Of a stretch of 64,000 bases of DNA, positions 32,161 through 41,307 are shown in pieces (position 1 is the first letter of the stretch; the number at the start of each line of letters is the position of its first letter). The notes below the pieces were generated by a model. The model was not told the origin of the DNA. It searched no databases and saw only the letters and a program-made list of their open reading frames with translations. Made by a program: the position numbers and the translations under genes. The stretch spans positions 315,150 through 379,149 of the forward strand of contig NZ_BMUL01000002.1 of NCBI RefSeq assembly GCF_014650175.1, in the 5' to 3' direction. Origin of the DNA: Streptomyces termitum (GTDB lineage: Bacteria; Actinomycetota; Actinomycetes; Streptomycetales; Streptomycetaceae).

Positions 32161-34335
32161 ATGCCGACCTGCCCGAACGGACACCAGTCGGTCTCCGACG
32201 ACTGGTGCGAGGTCTGCGGCCATCGCATGACCGGGGCGGGCGCGCCTGCGGGTGCCGTACCGCCCCCACCCCCGCCGCCCCCCGCCTACGGCTACCCCCA
32301 CCCGACCCCCCCGGGCCCGCCCGGCCCTCCGGGACCTCCGGGCGCGCCCGGTGGCCCAGGTGTCCCTGATGGTCCGGGCCCGGCCGGTGGTCCCGGCGCC
32401 CCGGGCAACCCCAACTTCTTCGGCGGCCCCGGTGCTCCGGGCACCCCCGGCGGTCCGGGTGCCCCTGGTGGCCCCGGCCCCGCCGGTGGCCCCGGCGTTC
32501 CCGGCAACCCGAACTTCTTCGGCGGCCCGGGCGGCCCGAACGGCCCGGGTGCGCCCGGCGGCCCCGAGGCCCCCGGCAACCCCTCCTTCTTCGGCGGCCC
32601 GGGTGCCCCGGGCACGCCCGGCGGTCCGAGCACCCCCGGTGGCCCCGGCCCGGCCGGTGGCCCCGACGCCCCGGGCAACCCGAACTTCTTCGGCGGACCG
32701 AACGGACCCGGCACCCCGAATGGTCCCGGCGGCCCCGGCGGACCGACCGCCCCCGGCGGTCCCGGCGCACCTGGTGCGCCTGGTGGCCCGAACTTCTTCG
32801 GTGGCCCTGGTGGTCCGGGCGGGCCGAACGGCCCCGGCGCCCCGGGCTCGCCCGGCGGCCCGAACGTCCCCGGCTTCCCCGGCGCTCCGGGCAGCCCCGG
32901 CGGTGCCCCCGACGCCCCCGGCAACCCGAACTTCTTCGGCGGCCCGAACGGCCCCGGCGGTCCCGGTCCGGGCAGCCCCGGCAGCCAGGGTGCGCCCGGC
33001 GCTCCGTCCGGTGGCCCCGGCTTCGCGGGCGGCCCCGGACCCAGCGGCCCCCACGCCCCGGCCGGCCCCGGCCCGTCCGGTGGCCCCGGCGCCCCGAACG
33101 GTCCCGGCGCCCCCGCCTTCGCGGGCGGCCCGGGCGCTCCCGGTGGCCCAAACTTCTCCGGCGGCCCCGGTGCTCCGGGCGGCCCGGACGGTCCCGGCTT
33201 CCCCGGCGGTCCCGGCCCGGCTGGCGGCTCGAACGGCCCCGGTCCGTCCGGTGGCCCGGGCGTCCCCGGCTTCGCGGGCGGCCCGAACGGGCCCGGTGCC
33301 CCTGGCGGCCCCGGCGCGCCCTCGTACCCCGGCGGTCCCGGTCCGATCGGCGGACCCGGCGCGCCCGCTGGTCCCTCGTACCCCGACGGCCCCGGCCACC
33401 CCGGCGGTCCCGGCGCGCCCAACGGCCCCGGCGGACCGGGGGCGCCCGGCCACCCCGGCGGGCCCGGGCCCGGTGCCCCCGGTCCCCACGCGTTCAGCCC
33501 TCAGGGTGACCCCAACGCGACCGCGCAGGCGGAGCTGTGTCCGCAGTGCCGGACGCCCCGGGAGCCCATGGCGCCGTTCTGCGAGGAGTGCCGCTGGAAC
33601 TTCCTGACCGGGACGGCGACCTCGTACACCCCGATCGCGCCCGCGCCGCAGGCCCCGCGGCCGGGCGGGTTCTCCGCGCCGCCCGCTCCTCCGGCGCAGC
33701 CCGTACCGCCTGCGCAGCCCGTACCGCCCGGTCCTCACGGGCAGCCCGGGCCGGACGGGTTTGGGTACCACGATTCGCAGCCTTCGCGGGTGAACCGGCC
33801 CGCCGAGCCGCTCGGGGCGGAGCCGACGCACCAGCAGGCCCCGCCGCAGCCGCCCCGCGCGGACGACGACTGGGTGCTGTCTCCCCCGGCCCAGCCGCAG
33901 CAGCCCCGGCCTCCGCAGCCGCAGGGGCCGCAGAGCTGGACCGCGTACATCGGGCCCGACCGCGACTACTTCATGGCGATGATGCGCCGCAGCGGTCCGG
34001 AGGCCGCCGGGCTCAACCTGCCCGCGTACGCGCCGCCGAAGCAACTGCCGCTCCAGGGCAACCAGGTGTCGATCGGGCGCCGCCGGCACTCGACCGGCGA
34101 GGCGCCGGACATCGACCTGTCGGTGCCGCCGGAGGACCCGGGCGTCTCGCACCAGCACGCGGTGCTGGTGCAGCAGCCGGACGGCTCGTGGGCGGTGGTG
34201 GACCAGAACTCCACCAACGGCACCACGGTCAACGGCGGCGAGGAGCCGGTCCAGCCGTACGTGCCGATCCAGCTCCAGGACGGCGACCGGGTGCACGTGG
34301 GCGCCTGGACGACGATCACCGTCCGGCGCGGCTGA
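32161..34335 (+). CDS. FHA-domain protein with zinc ribbons and a long collagen-like linker
   Basis: A 724-residue protein. An N-terminal ribbon (CPNGHQ...CEVC, Cys 4, 16, 19) is followed by a Pro run and about 395 residues of Gly-Pro-rich collagen-like sequence (about 47-443). A second ribbon CPQC...CEEC (460-477), a Pro/Gln-rich linker, and a C-terminal FHA domain (about 625-724) follow. The FHA domain has the phosphothreonine-binding signature [18 protein letters not shown] and [10 protein letters not shown]. There is no signal peptide. Start ATG 32161 has GAGAGGGGGA upstream. FHA domains read phosphothreonine, so it is the likely PknG substrate or reader, like GarA or OdhI, though far larger. 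A strong hairpin follows. Confidence 0.92.
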   Translation: MPTCPNGHQSVSDDWCEVCGHRMTGAGAPAGAVPPPPPPPPAYGYPHPTPPGPPGPPGPPGAPGGPGVPDGPGPAGGPGAPGNPNFFGGPGAPGTPGGPGAPGGPGPAGGPGVPGNPNFFGGPGGPNGPGAPGGPEAPGNPSFFGGPGAPGTPGGPSTPGGPGPAGGPDAPGNPNFFGGPNGPGTPNGPGGPGGPTAPGGPGAPGAPGGPNFFGGPGGPGGPNGPGAPGSPGGPNVPGFPGAPGSPGGAPDAPGNPNFFGGPNGPGGPGPGSPGSQGAPGAPSGGPGFAGGPGPSGPHAPAGPGPSGGPGAPNGPGAPAFAGGPGAPGGPNFSGGPGAPGGPDGPGFPGGPGPAGGSNGPGPSGGPGVPGFAGGPNGPGAPGGPGAPSYPGGPGPIGGPGAPAGPSYPDGPGHPGGPGAPNGPGGPGAPGHPGGPGPGAPGPHAFSPQGDPNATAQAELCPQCRTPREPMAPFCEECRWNFLTGTATSYTPIAPAPQAPRPGGFSAPPAPPAQPVPPAQPVPPGPHGQPGPDGFGYHDSQPSRVNRPAEPLGAEPTHQQAPPQPPRADDDWVLSPPAQPQQPRPPQPQGPQSWTAYIGPDRDYFMAMMRRSGPEAAGLNLPAYAPPKQLPLQGNQVSIGRRRHSTGEAPDIDLSVPPEDPGVSHQHAVLVQQPDGSWAVVDQNSTNGTTVNGGEEPVQPYVPIQLQDGDRVHVGAWTTITVRRG
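32302..33490 (+). repeat. Collagen-like coding repeat within the FHA gene
   Basis: About 1.2 kb of imperfect Gly-Pro-rich coding repeats ([10 protein letters not shown] units). A recurring insert [N/G]P[N/S]F[F/S]GG is found seven times (GNPNFFGG four times, [24 protein letters not shown]), spaced about 23-80 residues apart. Later PGFAGGP, PAFAGGP and PSYPGGP units replace it. The antisense strand also reads as Gly-Pro repeats because the DNA is rich in GGNCC. Confidence 0.9.
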
Positions 34336-34367
34336 CCCGGCCCCCGGCGCACGCGCGGCGCACCCGT

Positions 34368-34412
34368 ACCGGCGGAGGTCCGGAGGTCCTAGACCTCCGG
34401 ACCTCCGCCGGT
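34368..34412. terminator. Very strong hairpin between the FHA gene and glbO
   Basis: A perfect 21-bp stem (34368-34388 with 34392-34412) around CTA. The inner 18-base arm is GGCGGAGGTCCGGAGGTC. The arm itself contains a repeated GGAGGTC. It is 32 bases after the FHA stop and 20 bases before the glbO start, so it can terminate the signalling operon and would also sit in the glbO leader if transcription starts upstream. Confidence 0.8.
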
Positions 34413-34432
34413 CCGTCTGAGACGATGGACGG

Positions 34433-34843
34433 GTGAACGAGATTCCCGGGGACGGCGCGGTGCAGGAGCAGCAGACCTTCTACGAGCAGGTCGGCGGCGA
34501 GGAGACGTTCCGCCGCCTCGTCCGGCGTTTCTACGAGGGCGTCGCCGGGGACCCGCTGCTGCGCCCGATGTACCCCGAGGAGGACCTCGGCCCGGCCGAG
34601 GAGCGGCTCGTGCTCTTCCTGATGCAGTACTGGGGCGGCCCGCGCACCTACAGCGAGCACCGGGGCCACCCGCGGCTGCGCATGCGGCACGCGCCGTTCA
34701 CGGTGGACCGGGCCGCGCACGACGCCTGGCTGCTGCACATGCGGACGGCGCTCGACGAGCTCGGGCTCGCGCCGGAGCACGAGCGGGAGCTGTGGCGGTA
34801 CATGACGTACGCGGCGGCCTCGATGGTGAACACCCCGGGCTGA
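34433..34843 (+). CDS. glbO: Group II truncated haemoglobin
   Basis: A 136-residue 2-on-2 globin of the TrHbO type. The Phe/Tyr pair of helix B is in [10 protein letters not shown], and [20 protein letters not shown] and the haem-binding RHAPF are typical. Trp in the C-terminal ELWRYM helix also fits. TrHbO binds oxygen and may detoxify reactive nitrogen or oxygen species. GTG 34433 follows the strong hairpin and has no clear ribosome site; the gene may be read from a short leader. It stands alone between the signalling operon and the ABC operon. Confidence 0.95.
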   Translation: MNEIPGDGAVQEQQTFYEQVGGEETFRRLVRRFYEGVAGDPLLRPMYPEEDLGPAEERLVLFLMQYWGGPRTYSEHRGHPRLRMRHAPFTVDRAAHDAWLLHMRTALDELGLAPEHERELWRYMTYAAASMVNTPG

Positions 34844-34935
34844 TCCGCCGTCCCGCACCCGTCCCGCACCCGTCGTCACGCTGCGACCGGTACAGACCAC
34901 TCCATGCCACCGGATGAACACATTCCGGGGATCAT

Positions 34936-34952
34936 TGACCGATTAACGGTCA
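34936..34952. promoter_or_regulatory. Inverted repeat upstream of the ABC exporter operon
   Basis: TGACCGATTAACGGTCA is a perfect 6-5-6 palindrome within an AT-rich 130-base stretch between glbO and the first permease gene. TTGACC at its left edge could also act as a -35 box. Regulator unknown. Confidence 0.5.
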
Positions 34953-35016
34953 CGATCGCATCAAGGTCGGTGCGCAAGCGGTTTCCAGCGACCCATGGCC
35001 GATGAAAGCATCGCCA

Positions 35017-35043
35017 GAACGTTTCGAAAGTTCGACAACGTTC
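35017..35043. promoter_or_regulatory. Second inverted repeat upstream of the ABC exporter operon
   Basis: GAACGTT and AACGTTC flank 13 bases (TCGAAAGTTCGAC), themselves containing TTCGAAAGTTCGA-like half sites. It lies about 40 bases before the permease start and is well placed for a repressor of the exporter genes. Confidence 0.45.
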
Positions 35044-35083
35044 AGCCATCGCGCGGACGCGCGTGGAGCGGCCAGGGGGATGG

Positions 35084-38000
35084 GTGACGGGGTTCGTACT
35101 TCTGCGCGTCAGGGCGCACCGGCTGCTGCTCGGCGCCGCGCTGCTCGCCGTCGTCCTGACCACGACGGTCCTCGCGACCCTGGCCGGCTTCTCCGGCTCC
35201 ATCGGGGACGCGGCGCTCCAGGCCGTCCTGCGTGACCGCTCCGCGGCCGCCTCGACCCTGCTCGTCTCCGGGCAGGTGCCGGCCGACCACCGGGCCTCCG
35301 CCGACGCCGCCGTGCGGGCGAGCGCCAAGCGCGCCTTCGACGGACTGCCCGCCACCGTGCGGCGGCTGGAGAGCTCGGGGCCGTACGCGCTGCCGCGTTC
35401 GCTCCAGCCGCCCGCGGCCCGCGCCGGGGACCCGGACCTGACCCACTTCGCGGCTCTCGACCGCTCCCGGCTCACCCTGGTGAAGGGCGCCTGGCCGTCG
35501 GCCGCGCGGACCGGCGGCATCGTCGAGTCGGCGCTGCCCGAGGAGGCCGCGAAGCGGCTGAAGACCGGCCCCGGCGCCGTCCTCGAACTCACCGACCGGC
35601 TCACCGACAAGCGGATGAGGACCCGGATCACCGGCGTCTACCGGCCGGCCGACACCACCGACCCGTACTGGCTGCTCGACCCGGCCGGCGGCCGGGGCGT
35701 GCGGACCGTCTCCTTCACCACCTACGGCCCGCTGCTCGCCGACCCGGCCGTCCTCTCCTCCGGCACGCTCGCCCTCGGCGAGACCGCCTGGCTCGGCTCC
35801 GCCGACTTCTCCCGCCTCGACACCGGCGGCATCGCGTCGCTGCGGACCGCCGCGGCCGCCGAGCCGGAGAAGCTGATCGGCGACAGCGCCGCCTTCGGCA
35901 CCACGGTCAGCGCGGGCACCGGCCTGCCGACCGTCCTGGAGCAGACCGAGCGCGCGCTCGCCGTCTCCCGCTCCACCCTCCTCATCGTCGCCGTGCAGCT
36001 CGTCATGCTCGCCGCCTACGCGCTGCTCCTGGTGGCCCGGCTGCTGAGCACCGAGCGCTCCGGCGAGACCGCGCTGCTGCGGGCCCGCGGCGGTTCCCGG
36101 CGGAGGATCGCCGGCCTGGCGACCGCCGAGGCGCTGCTGCTCGCGCTGCCCGCCGCGCTGCTCGCCCCGCTCCTCGCCGGGCCGCTGACCCGGCTGTTCG
36201 CCGAGCGGTCCGCGCTGTCCTCGCTGGGGGTCCGGCTGGACACCTCGCCGTCGGCGGCGGTCTGGCTGGTCTCCACGGCGGTGGCGCTGGCCTGCGCGGC
36301 GGCGGTCGTCGCCCCGGCGCTGGCCGCCCGGGACGGGGACGCCGTCTCGCTGCGCAAGACCCGGGGCGGCACCCTGCCGTGGCCGGTGCGGGCGGGCGCC
36401 GACGTGGCGCTGCTGCTGATCGCGGGCATCGCGCTCTGGCAGCTCCAGCGGCAGCCGGAGGCGGTCGCGGACGGCGCCTCGGTCGATCCGGTGCTCGTCG
36501 CGGCCCCCGCGCTCGCGCTGCTCGCCGGCACCGTCCTGACGCTGCGCCTGCTGCCGCCCGCCGCGAAGCTGGCCGAGCGGCGCGCGGCCGGCGGACGGGG
36601 CCTGTCGGCCGCGCTGGCCGGCTGGCAGTTCAGCCGCCGTCCGCTGCGCGGCGCGGGCCCGGTGCTGCTGCTGGTCCTGGCGGTGGCGATGGGCATGCTG
36701 GCGATCGGGCAGAGCCGCTCGTGGGAGCGGTCGCAGCACGACCAGGCCGATTTCCGGGCCGGTGCCGAGGTGCGGGTGCTGGGCGTCGGTCCCGGCGACC
36801 CGACCCGCACCGGGCGGCTCGCCGCCGTGCCGGGGGTCCGCGAGGCCGCCCCGGTCTTCCGCACCACCATGGACGTGGCGGGCCGCAACACGACCGTGCT
36901 CGCCGCCGCCACCGAGCGGCTGGCCGCCGGGATGCTGGTCCGCGAGGACCTGGCCGGCGGTTCCGCCGCCGGGCTGCTGGGGCCGCTGGCGCCGAAGGGC
37001 GGCGCCCGGCCCGGTTTCGCGGTTCCCGGGGACAGCGCGTCGCTCGTGGTCGACCTGCGGTCGCAGGCGCCGCGCGGCACCTCCGACGCGCGCGTCACCT
37101 TCGCCCTGGAGGACGCGTACGGCGTGCCGTACCTGCGTCCGATGGGCAGCCTGCCGCCCGACGGCCGCACCCACCGGTTCTCACTCGACCTGGCCGGGCT
37201 GGCCTCGGAGAAGAACCGCACGGTCGACGGCTTCGTCCTCACCGGCATCGAGATCGACGCCGAGTTCACCGAGGGCAACGACCGGGCGCAGAGCCTGCGC
37301 GTCGACGCCCTCGGCACGACCGGGAAGGACGGGGCGCTGCGCACCGTCGACCCGGCGCGCACCCTGGACCGCTGGACCGCCGTGGGCGAGCAGTCGCAGG
37401 AGCCCGACCCGGCGCCGCTGACCGGCGCCGCCGGCACCCCGGCGGCGGGCGGCACGGGGACCCCGTACGCGGTCCCGTACCGCCTGAAGGGCGCCTTCAC
37501 CGGCGATCCGTTCACCTCGCCGCTCTTCGAGACCTACGCGGTGCGGCTGATGGCGCCGCTGGAGAAGCAGCCCGCGCGGCTGCCGGCGATCGCCTCCGAG
37601 GCGTTCATGACGGCCTCGAAGGCCAAGCAGGGCGACGCCGTCCAGCTGTCGCTCAACGGCCGGATGCTCGACGTGGTCATCACGCGGGTCGTGCCGGAGC
37701 TGCCGACGACCGGCGCCGCGGGCCGGACCACGGACGCGGAGGCGGCCGGCGGCCTTCCGGAGGACGGCGGCGGCGTGCTCGTCGACCTGACGACCGTCAA
37801 CCGCTTCCTCGCCGTGGACGACCCGATGGCCCCGGTGGCGCCCACCGAGTGGTGGCTGGCCGTGGAGCCGGGGCAGGCGGGCGCGGTCGCGAAGGCGCTG
37901 CGCGAGGCCCCCGACCGGGAGCCGGGCCAGTTCGTCGTCCGCGACGAGATCACCGCCGACCTGCTCGGCGACCCGCTGGGCGCGGGCCCCAACACGGCCC

Positions 38001-38407
38001 TGATGGCGGTGGCCGCCGCCGCCGCGGCGCTGGCCGCCGTCGGCTTCGCGGTCGGCTCGGCCGGTTCGGTACGGGAGCGGTCCGCCGAGTTCGCGGTGCT
38101 GCGGGCCCTCGGCGCGCCGCGCCGCCGGCTCGCCCGGCTGCTCGCCGCCGAGCAGGGCGTCCTGATCGCCGTCGGCCTGCTGGTCGGCGTCGCCCTCGGC
38201 ACCCTGCTGGCCCGGGTGGTCGTCCCGCTCGTGGTGCTCACGGGCCGGGCCACCCGCCCGGTCCCCGAGGTCCTGGTCGAACTCCCCGCCGGTCAGGTGG
38301 CCCTGCTGCTCGCCGGCGTGGCCGCCCTGCCCCTCGCGGTCGTCGCGGCCATCGCCCTGCGCCGCAACGACCCGGCGGTGACCCTGCGCCACCAGGGAGA
38401 CAACTGA
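35084..38407 (+). CDS. FtsX-family ABC exporter permease 1
   Basis: A 1107-residue membrane protein. The first helix is at residues 10-35 (LLLGAALLAVVLTTTVLATL), followed by a large extracytoplasmic domain. An FtsX block of four helices sits in the middle (LLIVAVQLVMLAAYALLLVA with the RARGGSRRRIA loop), a second large outer domain follows, and the C-terminal FtsX block has FAVLRALGAPRRRLARLLAAE. This MacB/LolC-like duplicated form does not make a channel in the normal sense; it transmits ATP-driven movement to outer domains. GTG 35084 follows AGGGGGA; GTG 35063 is less likely. The stop overlaps the next start. Confidence 0.9.
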   Translation: MTGFVLLRVRAHRLLLGAALLAVVLTTTVLATLAGFSGSIGDAALQAVLRDRSAAASTLLVSGQVPADHRASADAAVRASAKRAFDGLPATVRRLESSGPYALPRSLQPPAARAGDPDLTHFAALDRSRLTLVKGAWPSAARTGGIVESALPEEAAKRLKTGPGAVLELTDRLTDKRMRTRITGVYRPADTTDPYWLLDPAGGRGVRTVSFTTYGPLLADPAVLSSGTLALGETAWLGSADFSRLDTGGIASLRTAAAAEPEKLIGDSAAFGTTVSAGTGLPTVLEQTERALAVSRSTLLIVAVQLVMLAAYALLLVARLLSTERSGETALLRARGGSRRRIAGLATAEALLLALPAALLAPLLAGPLTRLFAERSALSSLGVRLDTSPSAAVWLVSTAVALACAAAVVAPALAARDGDAVSLRKTRGGTLPWPVRAGADVALLLIAGIALWQLQRQPEAVADGASVDPVLVAAPALALLAGTVLTLRLLPPAAKLAERRAAGGRGLSAALAGWQFSRRPLRGAGPVLLLVLAVAMGMLAIGQSRSWERSQHDQADFRAGAEVRVLGVGPGDPTRTGRLAAVPGVREAAPVFRTTMDVAGRNTTVLAAATERLAAGMLVREDLAGGSAAGLLGPLAPKGGARPGFAVPGDSASLVVDLRSQAPRGTSDARVTFALEDAYGVPYLRPMGSLPPDGRTHRFSLDLAGLASEKNRTVDGFVLTGIEIDAEFTEGNDRAQSLRVDALGTTGKDGALRTVDPARTLDRWTAVGEQSQEPDPAPLTGAAGTPAAGGTGTPYAVPYRLKGAFTGDPFTSPLFETYAVRLMAPLEKQPARLPAIASEAFMTASKAKQGDAVQLSLNGRMLDVVITRVVPELPTTGAAGRTTDAEAAGGLPEDGGGVLVDLTTVNRFLAVDDPMAPVAPTEWWLAVEPGQAGAVAKALREAPDREPGQFVVRDEITADLLGDPLGAGPNTALMAVAAAAAALAAVGFAVGSAGSVRERSAEFAVLRALGAPRRRLARLLAAEQGVLIAVGLLVGVALGTLLARVVVPLVVLTGRATRPVPEVLVELPAGQVALLLAGVAALPLAVVAAIALRRNDPAVTLRHQGDN

Positions 38408-41307
38408 TGTCCGACGCCCCTGACGAGGAGTCCCGCCCGATGCAGTCCGCAGGCGAGTCCCCCGCCCCCCGGCCCGCCCCGGCGGCGCCGGCCACCCCGG
38501 CGCCGGCCCCGGACGGCTCCGGCACGGCGCCCGCGCGGATCGTCGCGCCCTGGGTGCGGACCCGGCTGCGGGCCGCGCCCGGCGCGGCGGCCGGCCTCGC
38601 CCTGCTGGTCTTCGTCACCTCGCTGCTGGCCGCCGCGCTGCCGCGCGCCATGGACGCGTACGAGACGGAGGGGATACGGCACGCGCTCCGCACCGCCCCC
38701 GCCCACGTCGCCGTGGTGGACATCTCCTCCCCGCTGGACGTCGCGCAGAAGCCGGCCGGGCTGTACGGCCCCGACCTGGGGAAGCGGCAGGAGGAGCTGC
38801 GCAGGCTGCTGCCCCCGCCGCTGCTCACCGTCCCGGAGCAGAGCGCGTACGGCATCCGGACCACGCAGCGGCTCCTGGCGTCCGACGCGTGGCTGCCCCA
38901 GCCGGACCACCTGCTGCCCGCCTTCACCCTCGCCTCGCCCTCCGACCTCGGCCGGCACGCGGTGCTGCGCGCGGGCCGGCTGCCCGCCGGCGAGCCGGAG
39001 GAGCCCGAGGCGGCGGTGAGCGCGGAGACCGCGAAGGCCCTGAACATCAAGGTCGGCTCGGTCGTCCACGTGCCCGGCATCTCCGGCTCCCCGGTCGGCT
39101 TCACCGTCACCGGCATCGTCGAGCCGCGCGAGCCCGGGAAGTCGTACTGGTCGGTGGACCCGGTGCTGCGGTCCCCGATGATCAAGACGATCCTGGCCCC
39201 GGACGGCAGTGCCTACCGGCAGTGGCAGGGCGCGCTCCTGGTCTCCCCGGACTCGGCGCCCGGCCTCACCGCCACCACCGGCCTGCCGGAGACCTACTGG
39301 CTCTTCCCGCCGACCGGCGACCGCCTCACCGCGCGGGACATCGAGCCGCTGGCCGGCGCCCTGGACTCGACCGCCGGCGGTCCGGTCCTGCTGAAGATCC
39401 GCGAGAGCGTCGGCGAGAACGGCCGGATGGCCACCGGGCTCGACGACGTCGTCGCCGCCACCGTCTCCACCCGTGACGCGATCTCCCCGGTCGTCGCCGT
39501 CGCCGTCTTCGGCATCGGCGCGGTCGCGGTCGTCGTCATCGCCATGACCGGCGGGCTGTTCCTCAGCCGCCGCGAGGTCGAGCTGACCCTGCTGCGGGCC
39601 CGCGGCGCCTCGCTGCCCGGCCTGGGCGGCCGGCTGCTCGGCGAGACGGTCGCGGTCGTCGCCCCGGCGGCCCTGCTCGGCCTGGCGGCCGCGGTGGCGC
39701 TGGTCCGCGGGCCGAAGACGCCCGGCGCGTCCGCGCTGCTCGGCTCCGCGCCGCTGCTGCCGTCCGTCCTCGCCGCCCTCCTGGTGGCGCTGGTCGCGGC
39801 CCTCGTGCTGCCGGTCCGGGCGATGCTGCGGCACCGCAGGCCGCGGCTGCACGGGGCCCGCGAGGACATGGTGGACGCCAAGCCGTCCCGCCGCCGCACC
39901 GTCGTCGAGCTGACCCTGCTCGTCCTGGCGGCGGGCGCGATCGGCTCGCTGCGGCTGCGCGGCACCTCCGACTCCGGGGACCACCTGGTCAGCGCCGCGC
40001 CGGTGCTGGTCGGGGTGATCGCCGCCTTCGTGCTGGTCCGCGTCCAGCCGCTGCCGCTGCGCTGGCTGGCCCGTCCGGCCCGCCGGATGCGCGGCGCCGT
40101 CGGCCCGCTGGCCATCGCCCGCGCCGCCCGCTCCTCGGCCACCGGGGTGCTGCCGCTGCTGGCGCTCGTCCTCGCGCTGACCACGGCGGCGTTCGGCGGC
40201 TCGGTCCTGGCGGGCGTCGCCGACGCCCGCGACCGGGTGGCGCTGCTCGCCATCGGCGCCGACGCCCGGATCGAGGGCAGCTCGGAGGGCGTCCCGCTGC
40301 CCGACGGCCTCGCCGAGGCGGTCGGCGGCGTGAAGGGCGTCCGGCAGGCGCTGCCCCTCCAGGTCGAGTACGGGCTGGCGCTGCCGTCCCCGAACCCGGC
40401 CGACCAGCCGATGAGCGCCCCGCTCGTCGCCGTCGAGCCGACCGCCTACGCCCGGCTCGCCCGGCGCGGCGACATCGGGGCCTTCCCGGCGGGGCTGCTC
40501 GCCTCCATCGGGAAGGGCGGTCCCGAGGCGGTCGGCGACACCGACCGGGTGCTGCCCGCGATCGCGTCGCCGAAGGTCGCCGCGCGCCTGGGCGACCAGC
40601 CGATGCTGGTGAACGCGGCGGCCGGCGCCTTCCGGGTGAAGGTGGTCGCGGTGCGGACCGCGACCCCGGCCGTGCACGGCGCCGAGTTCCTCGTCGTCAA
40701 CGCCGCCGACGTCACCAACCGGCGGCAGACCGTCCTCCTGGTGGACGGCGCGGCCGACGGGAAGGCGCTGCGGGCCGCCGTCACGGCGAAGACCCGGGAC
40801 TTCGCCGTGACGCTGCGGGCCGAGCAGCGGGGCACGTACGTGGACTCGCCGCTCCAGTCCGGCGCCGAGCGGCTCTACTCGGCGGCGATCGGCGCGGGCG
40901 CGGCCTACGCGATCGTGGCCGTGCTGCTGTCCCTGACGCAGAGCGGACCGGAGCGGGCGACGCTGCTGTCCCGGCTGCGGACGATGGGCCTGACCCGGCG
41001 GCAGGGCCGGCGTCTGCTCGGCCTCGAAGCGCTGCCGCCCGCGGTCTTCGCCGCGCTCGGCGGGGCGCTGGCCGGCTGGGCGACGGTGCCGCTGCTCGCG
41101 CCCGGCGTCGACCTCCAGCGGCTGGCGCTGCCCACGGCGGAGAACAGCGCGGCCCTGACCGGGGTGGCGCTGCGGCCCGACCTGGGTTCGCTGGTGGTGC
41201 CGGCGGTGGCCGTGGTCGTCCTGACCGCGGTGGCGGCGGGCGTACAGGCGTGGTGGACGGGCCGGAAGAGCTCGGTGAAGGAACTCAGGGCAGGAGACGC
41301 ACGATGA
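38407..41307 (+). CDS. FtsX-family ABC exporter permease 2
   Basis: A 966-residue partner of the preceding permease, its ATG overlapping the previous stop by one base. A Pro/Ala-rich cytosolic N-terminus (1-45) precedes the first helix GLALLVFVTSLLAAALPRAM. An outer domain and FtsX blocks with LTLLRARGASLPGLGGRLLG and LLSRLRTMGLTRRQGRRLLG follow. The C-terminal SSVKELRAGDAR is cytosolic. It is translationally coupled to the ATPase gene (ATGA). Confidence 0.9.
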   Translation: MSDAPDEESRPMQSAGESPAPRPAPAAPATPAPAPDGSGTAPARIVAPWVRTRLRAAPGAAAGLALLVFVTSLLAAALPRAMDAYETEGIRHALRTAPAHVAVVDISSPLDVAQKPAGLYGPDLGKRQEELRRLLPPPLLTVPEQSAYGIRTTQRLLASDAWLPQPDHLLPAFTLASPSDLGRHAVLRAGRLPAGEPEEPEAAVSAETAKALNIKVGSVVHVPGISGSPVGFTVTGIVEPREPGKSYWSVDPVLRSPMIKTILAPDGSAYRQWQGALLVSPDSAPGLTATTGLPETYWLFPPTGDRLTARDIEPLAGALDSTAGGPVLLKIRESVGENGRMATGLDDVVAATVSTRDAISPVVAVAVFGIGAVAVVVIAMTGGLFLSRREVELTLLRARGASLPGLGGRLLGETVAVVAPAALLGLAAAVALVRGPKTPGASALLGSAPLLPSVLAALLVALVAALVLPVRAMLRHRRPRLHGAREDMVDAKPSRRRTVVELTLLVLAAGAIGSLRLRGTSDSGDHLVSAAPVLVGVIAAFVLVRVQPLPLRWLARPARRMRGAVGPLAIARAARSSATGVLPLLALVLALTTAAFGGSVLAGVADARDRVALLAIGADARIEGSSEGVPLPDGLAEAVGGVKGVRQALPLQVEYGLALPSPNPADQPMSAPLVAVEPTAYARLARRGDIGAFPAGLLASIGKGGPEAVGDTDRVLPAIASPKVAARLGDQPMLVNAAAGAFRVKVVAVRTATPAVHGAEFLVVNAADVTNRRQTVLLVDGAADGKALRAAVTAKTRDFAVTLRAEQRGTYVDSPLQSGAERLYSAAIGAGAAYAIVAVLLSLTQSGPERATLLSRLRTMGLTRRQGRRLLGLEALPPAVFAALGGALAGWATVPLLAPGVDLQRLALPTAENSAALTGVALRPDLGSLVVPAVAVVVLTAVAAGVQAWWTGRKSSVKELRAGDAR

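Noticed and set aside
32292..33422. Minus-strand frame of 376 residues made of Gly-Pro repeats, looking like a collagen-like protein
   Set aside because: It is the mirror of the collagen-like coding repeat of the FHA gene. GGNCC-rich DNA reads as Gly-Pro on both strands, and the frame has no domain or ribosome site.
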